A DNA stretch of 64,000 bases. Source: Azospirillum lipoferum. Its GTDB lineage: Bacteria > Pseudomonadota > Alphaproteobacteria > Azospirillales > Azospirillaceae. The stretch is from the NCBI RefSeq assembly GCF_024170005.1, contig NZ_JALJXJ010000021.1, positions 1-64,000 of the forward strand, read 5' to 3'. The translations under genes were made by a program, and so were the position numbers. How positions within the stretch are numbered: the stretch's first letter is position 1; each line of letters starts with the position of its first letter. Below are positions 46,705 through 55,602 of the stretch, piece after piece. The notes beneath the pieces are model-generated. The model saw nothing but the letters and a program-made list of their open reading frames with translations, was not told where the DNA came from and did no database searches.

Positions 46705-47493
46705 TTACTGCATGGCGGCGTCGAGCTTGGCTTTCCACAGGCCGCTGGACAGCGCCTTGGTCATCCAGGCGTCGACGGCCTGCTTCAGCTCCGGATCCTT
46801 GCGCAGCAGATAGGCGTTCTCGAAATGGGTGAAGGGCGCGGCGACCGGAACGGCGCAGAGAACGCCGGGGTTCAGCTTCGCCTGCATGTCGACTTCGATG
46901 CCGTCGGTGACCATGACGTCGGCCTTGTCGGCGGCGATCTGCGCATGGATGGTCTTGTTGTCGGGCCAGACCTCGATCGGCGCCTTGGTGAAATTGGCGC
47001 GGGCGAATTTCTCGTTGGTCCCGCCGGGGTTGACGACGACGCGGGTGGTGGGCTGGTCAATCTTCTCGACGGTCGTGAACTTCTCCTTGTCGGCGCAGCG
47101 CGCGATCGGGCGCTTGCCGTCGCTGACGTTGGGGACGGAGAAGTCGCCGACGGCGGCGCGGTCGGGATTGACGGTGATGCCGCCCAGCGCGATGTCGAAC
47201 TTCTCGGCCTTGAAGTCGTCCATCAGCGTCTTCCAGCTGGTCTGCACGAACTCCACCCGGACGCCCAGCGTCGAGGCCAGTTCCTTCGCCATCTCGATGT
47301 CGGCACCCACCAGGGCGCCATCGGCGCCCTTGTAGCTGAAGGGCTTGTAATCGCCGGTCGTCCCGACCCGGACGACACCGGCCTGCCTGATCGCCTGAAG
47401 CACGCTGTCGCCGGCCCAGGCCGTCGGAACCGCGGTAATGGTAGCGGTGGCGGTCGTGACAAGCATCGCAGCCGCCGTGAGAAATGCCCTCAT
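46705..47493 (-). CDS. pheC: Periplasmic cyclohexadienyl dehydratase-like protein (PheC family, substrate-binding fold)
   Basis: The protein has 262 residues from the ATG at 47493 and starts with a signal peptide (MRAFLTAAAMLVTTATATIT, ending near AWAG). The body has the type II binding-protein fold of amino-acid binding proteins. Three stretches match cyclohexadienyl dehydratase PheC of Pseudomonas more closely than transport SBPs: the substrate-binding NPGGTNEKFARANF, VWPDNKTIHAQIAADKADVM and TDGIEVDMQAK. Length is also close to PheC (268). PheC converts prephenate or arogenate to phenylpyruvate/phenylalanine in the periplasm. An ordinary amino-acid binding protein remains possible because no permease genes are adjacent. 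Confidence 0.75.
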   Translation of the reverse strand: MRAFLTAAAMLVTTATATITAVPTAWAGDSVLQAIRQAGVVRVGTTGDYKPFSYKGADGALVGADIEMAKELASTLGVRVEFVQTSWKTLMDDFKAEKFDIALGGITVNPDRAAVGDFSVPNVSDGKRPIARCADKEKFTTVEKIDQPTTRVVVNPGGTNEKFARANFTKAPIEVWPDNKTIHAQIAADKADVMVTDGIEVDMQAKLNPGVLCAVPVAAPFTHFENAYLLRKDPELKQAVDAWMTKALSSGLWKAKLDAAMQ

Positions 47494-47701
47494 CCTGAAC
47501 CCCTGTCGTTGGTCGTTTTGTATCGTTCTTCGCCATGGCCGGCCTGCCGGCCGGCACTCCACAGCGGGAGTGCACCAGTATGCCGCCGGAGGCGGCGAAT
47601 GTACGGCCGGAAAATGCCGTTCGAGGCGGGATTCGCAGTGGATCGTTGCGCTGGTGCGTGGCGATGCGAACGATTTTTCCCGCATCCGGCCCGCTCCCCG
47701 G

Positions 47702-48601
47702 TCAGGCGCGCAGAACCTCCAGCGCCGACAGCCCCTGCACCGCATGGTCGAGGAAGACGCGCACCCGGCCGGGCATCAGCCTTGCCGTCGGCACCACGAC
47801 ATGGACCGGGATCGGCACCGGCTCGGTGTCCGGCATCAGCCGCAGCAGGGTGCCGGCGGCGAGGTCGTCGGCCGCCTGATAGGAGAGCGGGCGGGCGATG
47901 CCGTGCCCGTCGCGCGCGGCGAGCAGGGCCGGTTCGATGTGGCTGACCGCCAGCTTCGGGGTGACCCGCAACACCCGCTCCCGCCCCTCGACCAGAAAGC
48001 GCCAGTCCGGCGGGCCGGGCCGGGCGGTGGCCAGGATGAGGTCGTGGCGGGACAGATCCTCCAGCATCGACGGCGAGCCGCGCCGCGCCAGATAGCCGGG
48101 GCTGGCGACCAGATAGCGCCCGACCTGCCCCACCCGCCGGGCGACGAGGCCGGAGTCGGGCAGCGGGCCGATGCGGATCGCCACGTCCAGTTCCTCCTCG
48201 ATCAGGTCAAGGTTGCCGTCGGACAGCACCAGCTCGACCCGGATGTCGGGGAACGCCCGCATGAAGTCGAGGACCAGCGGCGTCACATGCTTGCGCCCGA
48301 ACATCACCGGTGCGGTGACGCGCAGCCGCCCGCGTAGCGGCCGGTCGGTGCCGGTGGCGGCCAGCGCCTCGTCATAGTCGGCCAGCAGCCGGCGCGCCTG
48401 CTCGGCCAGCCGCCGGCCGGCATCGGTCGGAGCGAGGTTGCGGGTGGTCCGCTCGATCAGCCGCAAGCCGAGCCGCTCCTCCAGCCCCGACAGCGCCCGG
48501 GTGACGGCGGGGGCCGACCGCCGCAGCCGCTTGGCCGCGCCGGCAAGGCTGCCGGCCTCCAGGATCGCGACGAAGGTCGCCAGTTCGTCCAGCCGGTCCA
48601 A
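47702..48601 (-). CDS. LysR-type transcriptional regulator
   Basis: A 299-residue LTTR. The LDRLDELATFVAILEAGSLA N-terminus and helix-turn-helix KRLRRSAPAVTRALSGLEERL are standard for the AaeR/DmlR-like subgroup. VTAPVMFGRKHVTPLVLDFM begins the effector domain. The TTG at 48601 is taken as start because upstream residues (an ATG at 48685) do not fit the family, but this is uncertain. It diverges from the GST gene across a short 110-bp spacer and probably regulates it. Confidence 0.88.
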   Translation of the reverse strand: MDRLDELATFVAILEAGSLAGAAKRLRRSAPAVTRALSGLEERLGLRLIERTTRNLAPTDAGRRLAEQARRLLADYDEALAATGTDRPLRGRLRVTAPVMFGRKHVTPLVLDFMRAFPDIRVELVLSDGNLDLIEEELDVAIRIGPLPDSGLVARRVGQVGRYLVASPGYLARRGSPSMLEDLSRHDLILATARPGPPDWRFLVEGRERVLRVTPKLAVSHIEPALLAARDGHGIARPLSYQAADDLAAGTLLRLMPDTEPVPIPVHVVVPTARLMPGRVRVFLDHAVQGLSALEVLRA

Positions 48602-48711
48602 GATTGTTCCAATTCCTGAAAGAGAACCTTTCGATGAAAGCGCGTTCCTGCTGAATGACGCAAGTGGTTGGCTGTCGGCATCCACGATCGACCGAAGAGA
48701 GGAGCCCTTCC

Positions 48712-49344
48712 ATGAGCATCAGCACCGACCCCGCCATCACGCTCTATGGCACGCCGCTGTCGGGGCATGCCCACCGGGTGGAAGCCTTCCTGAACATCCT
48801 CGGCCTGCCATACCGCTATGTCGAAGCGAATGCGGAGGTGCGGCGGTCGGACAGCTTCCTCGCCCTCAATCCCTTCGGGCAGATCCCGGTGCTGGTCGAC
48901 GGTGATCTCGTCCTGCCGGACTCCGTCGCCATTCTGGTCTATCTTGCTGACCGCTACGACGGTTCCGGCCTGTGGAACCCGAAGGCGCCGGAAGAGACGG
49001 CGCAGGTGCAGCGCTGGCTGTCGATTGCCGCCGGCGACCTGCGCTTCGGACCGGCCCTGGCGCGCATCCTGACGCTGTGGGGCGGGGCCGGCTCGCTGAC
49101 CGACGCCCAGAGGGTCGCGGAGCGCGTCCTGCGCTTCATGAACAGCTATCTGGACGGCCGCGACTGGCTGGCGGCGGCAAGGCCGACCATCGCGGACATC
49201 GCCTGCTACGCCTATGTCGCCCGCGCCCCGGAAGGCCGCATCCCGCTCGATCCCTATCCGGCCGTCCGCCGCTGGCTGGAGCGGGTGGAGGCGATCCCAG
49301 GGCTGACCCCGATGCCGCAGAGCGCCATTCCCCAGCCGGCCTGA
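48712..49344 (+). CDS. Glutathione S-transferase family protein
   Basis: This 210-residue protein has the two-domain GST layout. The thioredoxin-like N-terminal domain includes ITLYGTPLSGHAHRVEAFL, cis-Pro in FGQIPVLVDGDLVLPDSVA and the glutathione-contacting DSVAILVYLADRY. The C-terminal helical domain has AAARPTIADIACYAYVAR. Substrate unknown. AGAGAGGAG lies 7 bp before the ATG. The divergent LysR gene suggests control by a small electrophile or aromatic compound, which is inference. Confidence 0.9.
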   Translation: MSISTDPAITLYGTPLSGHAHRVEAFLNILGLPYRYVEANAEVRRSDSFLALNPFGQIPVLVDGDLVLPDSVAILVYLADRYDGSGLWNPKAPEETAQVQRWLSIAAGDLRFGPALARILTLWGGAGSLTDAQRVAERVLRFMNSYLDGRDWLAAARPTIADIACYAYVARAPEGRIPLDPYPAVRRWLERVEAIPGLTPMPQSAIPQPA

Positions 49345-49363
49345 GACGTGCCGCAGGACGGCA

Positions 49364-49402
49364 TGACGCAAGCGTATCCAATCATGGTGACGCAAGCGTC
49401 AC
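49364..49402. promoter_or_regulatory. Repeat/palindrome upstream of acid phosphatase gene
   Basis: The sequence TGACGCAAGCGT occurs at 49364-49375, and again at 49388-49399 inside the perfect inverted repeat GTGACGC-AA-GCGTCAC (49387-49402). The region lies 60-98 bp upstream of the phosphatase start, where a regulator could act. No partner regulator is known. Confidence 0.45.
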
Positions 49403-49461
49403 TGGGCCATCGCCAAGCGCCGGGATCTGTGCTTCGATGACAGTTCCATGACACTTGATGG

Positions 49462-50340
49462 ATGGGTATGTCGATGAGCAATTCCGCCTGTTCCGGGCGC
49501 TGGTCGCTGCTGTCCGGTGCGGTTGCCCTCTCCCTTCTGGCCGGGCCTGCCTTGGCGGCGGATCCGGTGCCGCAAAGCGATCTGCTGAACGCCGAGCTGT
49601 GGATGCAGCGCTCGGTCGAATACAAGGCGAACGCGCTGGCGGTCTATGCGCTGGGCAGGATCCAGCTGGACAAGGCGCTGGCCGACAGGAACTGGACCGC
49701 GGCGACCGAGCAGACCGGCAATTACCAGGACCTGCCGCCGGCCGTGGTGCTGGACCTGGACGAGACGGCGATGGACAACTCCGCCTATCAGGCCGGGCTG
49801 GTCACCACCAACGGCGAGTTCTCGCCCAAGACCTGGGATGCCTGGGTGAAGGCGGAGAAGGCGACGGCGGTTCCGGGCGCCGTGGAGTTCACCCAGTACG
49901 CCGAATCGAAGGGTGTGAAGGTCTTCTACGTCACCAACCGCAACGCCGACCAGGAGGAACCGACCCGCCGCAACGCGCAGGCGCTGGGCTTCCCGATGGG
50001 CGGCAACGTCGACACCTTCCTGATGTCCAAGGAAAAGCCGGACTGGGGATCCGCGAAGGGCACGCGGCGTGCCTACATCGCCAAGGATTACCGGATCATC
50101 CTGCTGTTCGGCGACAATTTCGGCGATTTCAGCGATGCCTACAACGGCAGCGAGGCGGACCGCCTGAAGGCGTTCGAAGCGGTGAAGGAGCATTTCGGGC
50201 GCGACTGGCTGATGCTGGCCAATCCCGGCTACGGCTCGTTCGAGAGCGCGCCCTACGGTCACAATTTCAAACTGTCTGCGGACGAGAAGCGGGCCAAGAA
50301 GATCGGCGCGCTGGAACCCTGGGTGGCGCCGGCCCAATAA
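49462..50340 (+). CDS. Periplasmic HAD-type acid phosphatase (5'-nucleotidase, e(P4) family)
   Basis: A 292-residue exported protein. The signal peptide ends near GPALAADP; there is no lipobox Cys, so unlike H. influenzae e(P4) it is probably soluble in the periplasm. The HAD class C phosphatase motif I is VVLDLDETAMDNSAYQ (the two catalytic Asp), motif II is VKVFYVTNRNADQEEP, and a later motif is IILLFGDNFGDFSD. The N-terminal LNAELWMQRSVEYKANALAVY is family typical. It would release phosphate from nucleotides or small phosphoesters. ATGs at 49462, 49468 and 49474 are all in frame. Confidence 0.9.
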   Translation: MGMSMSNSACSGRWSLLSGAVALSLLAGPALAADPVPQSDLLNAELWMQRSVEYKANALAVYALGRIQLDKALADRNWTAATEQTGNYQDLPPAVVLDLDETAMDNSAYQAGLVTTNGEFSPKTWDAWVKAEKATAVPGAVEFTQYAESKGVKVFYVTNRNADQEEPTRRNAQALGFPMGGNVDTFLMSKEKPDWGSAKGTRRAYIAKDYRIILLFGDNFGDFSDAYNGSEADRLKAFEAVKEHFGRDWLMLANPGYGSFESAPYGHNFKLSADEKRAKKIGALEPWVAPAQ

Positions 50341-50368
50341 TGGTGTGAAGAGAGGGTGCGCCGGTTCT

Positions 50369-50521
50369 TTAAAAGATCAGGCGCACCGCTTCCACGATCA
50401 CCACCCACGGCGTGCCGATCATCACCGCCCAGACGGCCAGACGCGGCAGGCCGGTCATCTTGCGGACCTTCGGCTCGGCGGAGGGGGCGGCTTCGAACGA
50501 AGTGGCGTTGTAGATCGACAT
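50369..50521 (-). CDS. Small membrane protein (50 aa), hypothetical
   Basis: A 50-residue frame with GGAG before its ATG. Residues 1-22 are polar (MSIYNATSFEAAPSAEPKVR). Residues ~25-47 form one hydrophobic helix, LPRLAVWAVMIGTPWVVIVE, suggesting a single-pass inner-membrane peptide. It has no recognised family. It ends 29 bp from the convergent phosphatase gene. The coding call is moderate because such frames also arise by chance in GC-rich DNA. Confidence 0.4.
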   Translation of the reverse strand: MSIYNATSFEAAPSAEPKVRKMTGLPRLAVWAVMIGTPWVVIVEAVRLIF

Positions 50522-50708
50522 GGCCTGCTGCTCCATGAGCAAGATGACGGTGAGGCCATCATGCGGTTTCGATCCTTAACGACCTTTAAAGAGCGCCGCC
50601 TGCGAAGTCGACGTTTGCGCATTACCTCGACCGGATAAGCATACTCCCGGCGAATGCGGCGCCGTGGTGCCGAACGACAGTCGTCACCACGCCGCCACAA
50701 CAAAAAGC

Positions 50709-51104
50709 TTACGGTTTCGCCACGTGCCAGACGTTGTTCACGCCGTCGCCCGTGGTGTCGCCGGGCTTCGCATCCTTGGCCCACGTGTAAAGCGGCTTGC
50801 CATTGTAGGCCCATTGCCGGCTGCCGTCGTCGCGGGTGACGACGCTGTATTTGCCCATAGGCTTGGCGGAGGCGGATGCCATCAGCGGTGGCCAGTTCGT
50901 CGCGCAGGGCCCGTTGCAGGCCGACTTGCCGGCACCGTCCTTGTCGAAGACGTAGAGCGTCATGCCCTTCGCATCGGTCAGGACAGGGCCCATCGCGGTC
51001 TTCCCCGTCATGGCCGGTTCCTTGTCCTGGGCGAAGGCCGGAGCGCCGGACAGGACGGCGCCCAGCCCCAGGGCGACAGCGGTGATACGGAGTGCGGACA
51101 TCAT
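50709..51104 (-). CDS. Secreted repeat protein (COG4315-type, predicted heme/electron-linked lipoprotein family)
   Basis: The protein has 131 residues from tandem ATGs at 51104/51101, with GGGAGG upstream. The signal peptide is MSALRITAVALGLGAVLSG, ending near AFAQD. The mature part contains the secreted-repeat signature: GPVLTDAKGMTLYVFDKDGAGKSACNGPCATNWPP (first part about 38-60), then WAYNGKPLYTWAKDAKPGDTTGDGVNNVWHV. Two Cys in SACNGPC may form a disulfide. The family is widespread and its function unknown. It lies downstream of the urea transporter genes on the same strand, with a 115-bp gap. Confidence 0.82.
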   Translation of the reverse strand: MMSALRITAVALGLGAVLSGAPAFAQDKEPAMTGKTAMGPVLTDAKGMTLYVFDKDGAGKSACNGPCATNWPPLMASASAKPMGKYSVVTRDDGSRQWAYNGKPLYTWAKDAKPGDTTGDGVNNVWHVAKP

Positions 51105-51219
51105 TGCGCGTTTCCTCCCTAGAAACCCGGCCCGCCGGACGGCGGACCAGATGGACCAAGGACGCAATGGGAAGGCAGATATTCCGCAGATCACCGGGCG
51201 AGAGGCGCCGCCATCGGTG

Positions 51220-51918
51220 TTATACCGTCAGATATCTGCGCACCTCCTGCTCGTCCAGGCCGCTGCGCGGGCCGGACAGCATCACCTCGCCGCGCTCCAT
51301 CACCACCCAGTCGTCGGCAAGGTCGCGGGCGAAGTCGAAATACTGCTCCACCAGCAGGATCGCCATGGTGCCCTTGTCACGCAGATAGGAGATGGCGCGG
51401 CCGATGTCCTTGATGATCGACGGCTGGATGCCCTCGGTCGGCTCGTCCAGCACCAGCAGGCGCGGGCGGGTCACCAGGGCGCGGCCGATGGCGAGCTGCT
51501 GCTGCTGGCCGCCCGACAGGTCGCCGCCGCGGCGCTCCAGCATGGATTTCAGCACCGGGAACAGCTCGAACACCTCGTCGGGGATCGAACGCTGGGCGCG
51601 CGGCAGCGGGGCGTAGCCGGTCAGCAGGTTTTCCCGCACCGTCAGCAGCGGGAAGATCTCGCGGCCCTGCGGCACATAGGCGATGCCGCGGCGCGCCCGG
51701 TCGGCCGGCGCCATCTTCGTCACGTCGGCGCCGTCCCAGCCGATGGAGCCGCCGGAGACCGGCTTCAGCCCGACGATGGCGCGCAGCAGGCTGGACTTGC
51801 CGACGCCGTTGCGACCGACCAGACAGGTGACCTTGCCGATTTCGGCCTTCATGGAAACGCCGCGCAGGGCCTGTGCGGCGCCGTAATGCAGATCGAGAGA
51901 GCGAACGTCCAACATCAT
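51220..51918 (-). CDS. urtE: Urea ABC transporter ATP-binding protein UrtE
   Basis: A 232-residue LivF-type ATPase. Walker A is VGRNGVGKSSLLRAIVGL, the Q-loop region follows, the signature is GGDLSGGQQQQLAIGRALV and Walker B is RLLVLDEPTEGIQP. The EGIQPSII sequence is typical of UrtE rather than LivF of amino-acid systems. It begins 11 bp downstream of urtD and closes the urt operon. Tandem ATG codons follow GGGAGATCCC. With UrtD it powers urea or short-amide uptake. Confidence 0.94.
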   Translation of the reverse strand: MMLDVRSLDLHYGAAQALRGVSMKAEIGKVTCLVGRNGVGKSSLLRAIVGLKPVSGGSIGWDGADVTKMAPADRARRGIAYVPQGREIFPLLTVRENLLTGYAPLPRAQRSIPDEVFELFPVLKSMLERRGGDLSGGQQQQLAIGRALVTRPRLLVLDEPTEGIQPSIIKDIGRAISYLRDKGTMAILLVEQYFDFARDLADDWVVMERGEVMLSGPRSGLDEQEVRRYLTV

Positions 51919-51929
51919 GGGATCTCCCG

Positions 51930-52676
51930 TCAGCGGCCGAGATAGGTGTCGATGACCTGCTGGTTGGCGCTGACCGCGTCCAGCGAGCCTTCGGCCAGGA
52001 CCGAGCCCTCGGCCAGCACCGTGACCTTCACGCCCAGCGCGCGGACGAAGCTCATGTCATGCTCCACCACGATCACCGAATGCTTGCCGGCGATGCTGCA
52101 CAGCAGTTCGGCGGTCTGTTCGGTCTCGGCGTCGGTCATGCCGGCCACCGGCTCGTCGACCAGCAGAAGCTTGGGGTCCTGGGCCAGCAGCATGCCGATC
52201 TCCAGCCACTGCTTCTGCCCGTGCGACAGGCTGCCGGCCTGCCGGCTGCGCAAAGCGGACAGGCGGGTGATGTCGAGAATCTCCTCGATCCGCGAGCGGT
52301 CGTCGCGGCTGATGGCGTAGGTCAGCGTCTTCAGCGGCCGGCGCGGCGCCTTCAGCGCCAGTTCCAGGTTGTCCCACACCGTGTGCGGCTCGAACACGGT
52401 CGGGCGCTGGAACTTGCGGCCGATGCCGAGATTGGCGATCGCCGCTTCGCGCAGGCGGGTCAGGTCGGTGTCGCCCTCGAACAGGATGGTGCCGGTGTCG
52501 GGACGGGTCTTGCCGGTGATGACGTCCATCATCGTCGTCTTGCCCGCGCCGTTGGGACCGATGATCGCCCGCATCTCGCCGGGCATCATCACCAGCGACA
52601 GGCTGTTCAGCGCCTTGAAACCGTCGAAGCTGACCGACACGCCGTCGAGATAGAGAAGGGTCGATTCCGCGCTCAT
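51930..52676 (-). CDS. urtD: Urea ABC transporter ATP-binding protein UrtD
   Basis: A 248-residue LivG-type ATPase with Walker A IGPNGAGKTTMMDVITGKTRPD, the signature SLSHGQKQWLEIGMLLAQ and Walker B KLLLVDEPVAGMTDAE. The long insert before the signature and C-terminal VLAEGSLDAVSANQQV are typical of the LivG/UrtD group. It starts 3 bp from the end of urtC, so translation is coupled. It is one of two ATPase subunits energising the UrtBC permease. Confidence 0.95.
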   Translation of the reverse strand: MSAESTLLYLDGVSVSFDGFKALNSLSLVMMPGEMRAIIGPNGAGKTTMMDVITGKTRPDTGTILFEGDTDLTRLREAAIANLGIGRKFQRPTVFEPHTVWDNLELALKAPRRPLKTLTYAISRDDRSRIEEILDITRLSALRSRQAGSLSHGQKQWLEIGMLLAQDPKLLLVDEPVAGMTDAETEQTAELLCSIAGKHSVIVVEHDMSFVRALGVKVTVLAEGSVLAEGSLDAVSANQQVIDTYLGR

Positions 52677-52679
52677 GGG

Positions 52680-53828
52680 TCAGGCCCCCTTCTGGTCGGC
52701 GGGTTGGGCGTTGGAGAGGGGCGAGGCTTTGCGGCCGGGCAGCTTGGCTTTCAACTGCGCGCCCAGCCCCAGCAGGCCCTTGGGCAGGAACAGGGTCACC
52801 GCCACGAACAGGCCGCCCAGCGCGAACAGCCACAGCTCCGGCAGGGCGCCGGTGAAATAGCTCTTGCCCATGTTGACCAGCACCGCGCCGAGGATGGCGC
52901 CGGCCAGCGTGCCGCGGCCGCCGACGGCGACCCAGATCACTGCCTCGATCGAGCTGGCCGGGGCGAACTCCGACGGGTTGATGATGCCGACCTGCGGGAC
53001 ATAGAGGGCGCCGGCCACGCCGGCCATGCAGGCCGACAGCGTCCAGGCGAACAGCTTGTAGCTTTCGGTGTCGTAGCCCATGAAGCGGACGCGGCTCTCG
53101 GCGTCGCGCAGGGCCACCAGCACCTTGCCGAGCTTCGAGGCGATGACGCCGGACGCGATCATGTAGGAGAGCGCCAGGGCGGCCACCGTCGCCACGAACA
53201 GGGCGACGCGGGTGGTGTCGGCCTGGATGTCGTAGCCGAGGATGTCCTTGAAGTCGGTCAGGCCGTTGTTGCCGCCGAAGCCCATGTCGTTGCGGAAGAA
53301 GGCCAGCAGCAGGGCGAAGGTCAGCGCCTGGGTGATGATCGACAGGTAGACGCCGGTGACGCGGCTGCGGAAGGCGAACCAGCCGAAGGCGAAGGCCAGC
53401 GCCCCCGGCACCACCAGCACCATGACGGCGGCGAACCAGAACTGGTCGAAGCCCCACCAGTACCAGGGCAGCTCCTTCCAGTTCAGGAAGACCATGAAGT
53501 CGGGCAGCACCGGGTTGCCGTAGACGCCGCGCGGGCCGATCTGCCGCATCAGGTACATGCCCATGGCATAGCCGCCGATCGCGAAGAAGGCGGCATGGCC
53601 GAGCGACAGGATGCCGCAATAGCCCCACACCAGATCCAGCGCCAGCGCCAGCAGCGCGAAGCACAGATATTTGCCCAGCAGCGAGACGGTGAAGACCGAC
53701 AGGTGGAAGGGCGAGTCCGCCGGCACCCACAGCGTCATCACCGGGACGGCCACCGCCAGGATGGCGAGGATCGTCAGCACGATCCCGGCCTTGCGGTCCA
53801 GCCCCATCAGGAAAAAGCGCAGCAGCAT
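52680..53828 (-). CDS. urtC: Urea ABC transporter permease UrtC
   Basis: A 382-residue inner-membrane permease of the LivM type, with around ten hydrophobic helices. Characteristic blocks are LVWGYCGILSLGHAAFFAIGGYAMGMYLM (about 63-91) and AVGGRGTLAGAILGAVLVNMG. It ends with a short polar tail. It lies 4 bp downstream of urtB with which it forms the transmembrane pair; the stop of urtB is almost contiguous with its start. Confidence 0.95.
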   Translation of the reverse strand: MLLRFFLMGLDRKAGIVLTILAILAVAVPVMTLWVPADSPFHLSVFTVSLLGKYLCFALLALALDLVWGYCGILSLGHAAFFAIGGYAMGMYLMRQIGPRGVYGNPVLPDFMVFLNWKELPWYWWGFDQFWFAAVMVLVVPGALAFAFGWFAFRSRVTGVYLSIITQALTFALLLAFFRNDMGFGGNNGLTDFKDILGYDIQADTTRVALFVATVAALALSYMIASGVIASKLGKVLVALRDAESRVRFMGYDTESYKLFAWTLSACMAGVAGALYVPQVGIINPSEFAPASSIEAVIWVAVGGRGTLAGAILGAVLVNMGKSYFTGALPELWLFALGGLFVAVTLFLPKGLLGLGAQLKAKLPGRKASPLSNAQPADQKGA

Positions 53829-53832
53829 CGGA

Positions 53833-55455
53833 TCAGGCCTCCACCGCGCGGCCCTTCAGCGCGAACAGGCCGCGCGGACGCCGTTGGATGAACAGGATGA
53901 TGAAGATCAGCACCAGGATCTTGCCCAGCACCGCCCCGGCATAGGGTTCGAGGAACTTGTTCATGGACCCCAGCGTCAGCGCGCCGACCAGCGTGCCCCA
54001 CAGGTTGCCCACCCCGCCGAACACCACGACCATGAAGCTGTCGAGGATGTAGCCCTGGCCCAGGTTCGGGCTGACATTGTCGATCTGGCTCAGCGCCACC
54101 CCGGCCAGCCCGGCGATGCCGGACCCCAGGCCGAAGGTCAGCGCGTCGACCCGCGCAGTGCGGATGCCCATGGCGTTGGCCATCGGCCGGTTCTGCGTCA
54201 CCGCGCGGATCGACAGGCCGAACCAGGTGCGCTTCAGCGCCACCAGCAGCGCCGCGAAGACGGCGAAGGCGAAGATGACGATCCACAGCCGGCCATAGGT
54301 GATGGTCAGGCCGCCCAGTTCGAAAGCGCCGGACATCCAGCTCGGCGCCCCGACCTCGCGGTTGGTCGGGCCGAAGATGCTGCGCACCGCCTGCTGGAGC
54401 GCCAGCGACAGGCCCCAGGTGGCGAGCAGCGTCTCCAGCGGACGGCCGTAGAGCCAGCGGATCACGCTGCGCTCGATGATGATGCCGACGCCGCCGGACA
54501 CGAGGAAGGCGGCGGGCAGCGCCACCAGGATCGACAGGTCGAACAGGCCGGGGGCATGGGCGCGGAAGAACTCCTGCACCAGGAAGGTGGTGTAGGCGCC
54601 GATCATCACCATCTCGCCATGGGCCATGTTGATGACGCCCATCACGCCGAAGGTGACGGCCAGCCCGATGGCGGCCAGCAGCAGCACCGAGCCCAGCGAC
54701 AGCCCATACCAGAGATTCTGCAAGGCGGCCCAGAAGGCCAGCTTCTGCTCCAGGGTGGAGACGGCGGCGGCGGCCAATTTCTTGGTGACGTCCGACGCGC
54801 CGGAGCCGGCGACCATGTTCAGCAGGACCAGCGCGTCGCGGTCGCCGCGGGCGGTCAGCGTGTCGGTCGCCGCCTGGATGTCGGCGTCGGTCATCTTCGA
54901 CGCCGCCTCGCCGGTCAGCAGGATGGCGGCGCGCGCCTGCTCCATGGCGGCGCGCACGCCCTTGTCCTGCTCCTTGGCGATGGCGGCGCTCAGCGTCTCC
55001 AGCGCGGAGGCGTCGCGGCTCTTGAACACCGCGTCGGCGGCGGAGCGGCGGACGCCGGCATCGGGGCTCATCAGGGTGAGCGCACCCAGCGAGGCGCTGA
55101 TGGCGCGGCGGAGCGAATTGTTGATGCGGATCTTCTCGACCGCGGCGGCCGGCGCATCGCCCAGCGCGGCGCGGGTCAGCGGGTCGGTCAGGGTGAAGGC
55201 GTCGCCGGACTTGCGGGCGACGACCACGGTGCCGTCGGACTTGCGGACATAGAGGTCGCCGGCCTGGAGCGCCTCGATCACCGGCACGGCGGCCGGGTCG
55301 CCGGCCTCCGACAATTGCGCCAGGGCCTTTTCGGTTCCGGAATAGCCACCGCTGCCCAGGGCCTGGACAAGCGGGCGGAGGTCAGCGGCATAAGCGGCGG
55401 TCGATGTGGCGACCACCACACAGACAGCCATCAGCCAGCGGAGAGCGCGTCGCAT
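53833..55455 (-). CDS. urtB: Urea ABC transporter permease UrtB
   Basis: The protein has 540 residues from the ATG at 55455, preceded by GAAGGA. UrtB proteins have an extra N-terminal part absent from LivH: here a signal-like helix (MRRALRWLMAVCVVVATSTA) and a helical region (about 30-240) with HEAT-like Ala-rich repeats. The LivH-type permease follows (about 250-540) with VINMAHGEMVMIGAYTTF and GVGNLWGTLVGAL. It lies between urtA and urtC; a hairpin in the 147-bp gap to urtA probably lowers expression relative to the binding protein. Confidence 0.95.
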   Translation of the reverse strand: MRRALRWLMAVCVVVATSTAAYAADLRPLVQALGSGGYSGTEKALAQLSEAGDPAAVPVIEALQAGDLYVRKSDGTVVVARKSGDAFTLTDPLTRAALGDAPAAAVEKIRINNSLRRAISASLGALTLMSPDAGVRRSAADAVFKSRDASALETLSAAIAKEQDKGVRAAMEQARAAILLTGEAASKMTDADIQAATDTLTARGDRDALVLLNMVAGSGASDVTKKLAAAAVSTLEQKLAFWAALQNLWYGLSLGSVLLLAAIGLAVTFGVMGVINMAHGEMVMIGAYTTFLVQEFFRAHAPGLFDLSILVALPAAFLVSGGVGIIIERSVIRWLYGRPLETLLATWGLSLALQQAVRSIFGPTNREVGAPSWMSGAFELGGLTITYGRLWIVIFAFAVFAALLVALKRTWFGLSIRAVTQNRPMANAMGIRTARVDALTFGLGSGIAGLAGVALSQIDNVSPNLGQGYILDSFMVVVFGGVGNLWGTLVGALTLGSMNKFLEPYAGAVLGKILVLIFIILFIQRRPRGLFALKGRAVEA

Positions 55456-55501
55456 CGGGGGTCCTTCGGTGCAGGGGCGTTGCGGGGGCTGGAAACGCGA
55501 A

Positions 55502-55554
55502 ACGCTTGCCCTCTCCCCTCCCCCGCCCGGCGGGAAAGGGGAAAGGGCAAGCGT
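55502..55554. terminator. Stem-loop between urtA and urtB (attenuator/processing)
   Basis: ACGCTTGCCC (55502-55511) pairs with GGGCAAGCGT (55545-55554), and the enclosed CTCTCCCCTCCCCCGCCCGG can partly pair with the CGGGAAAGGGGAAA on the other side. This long GC-rich hairpin lies in the intergenic gap on the leftward transcript. Such hairpins after binding-protein genes commonly stabilise the upstream mRNA and reduce downstream transcription. Confidence 0.6.
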
Positions 55555-55602
55555 CGCAACCACTCAGGTCAGAAGGGACAGGTCAGAGAGGGAACGCTGC
55601 CC

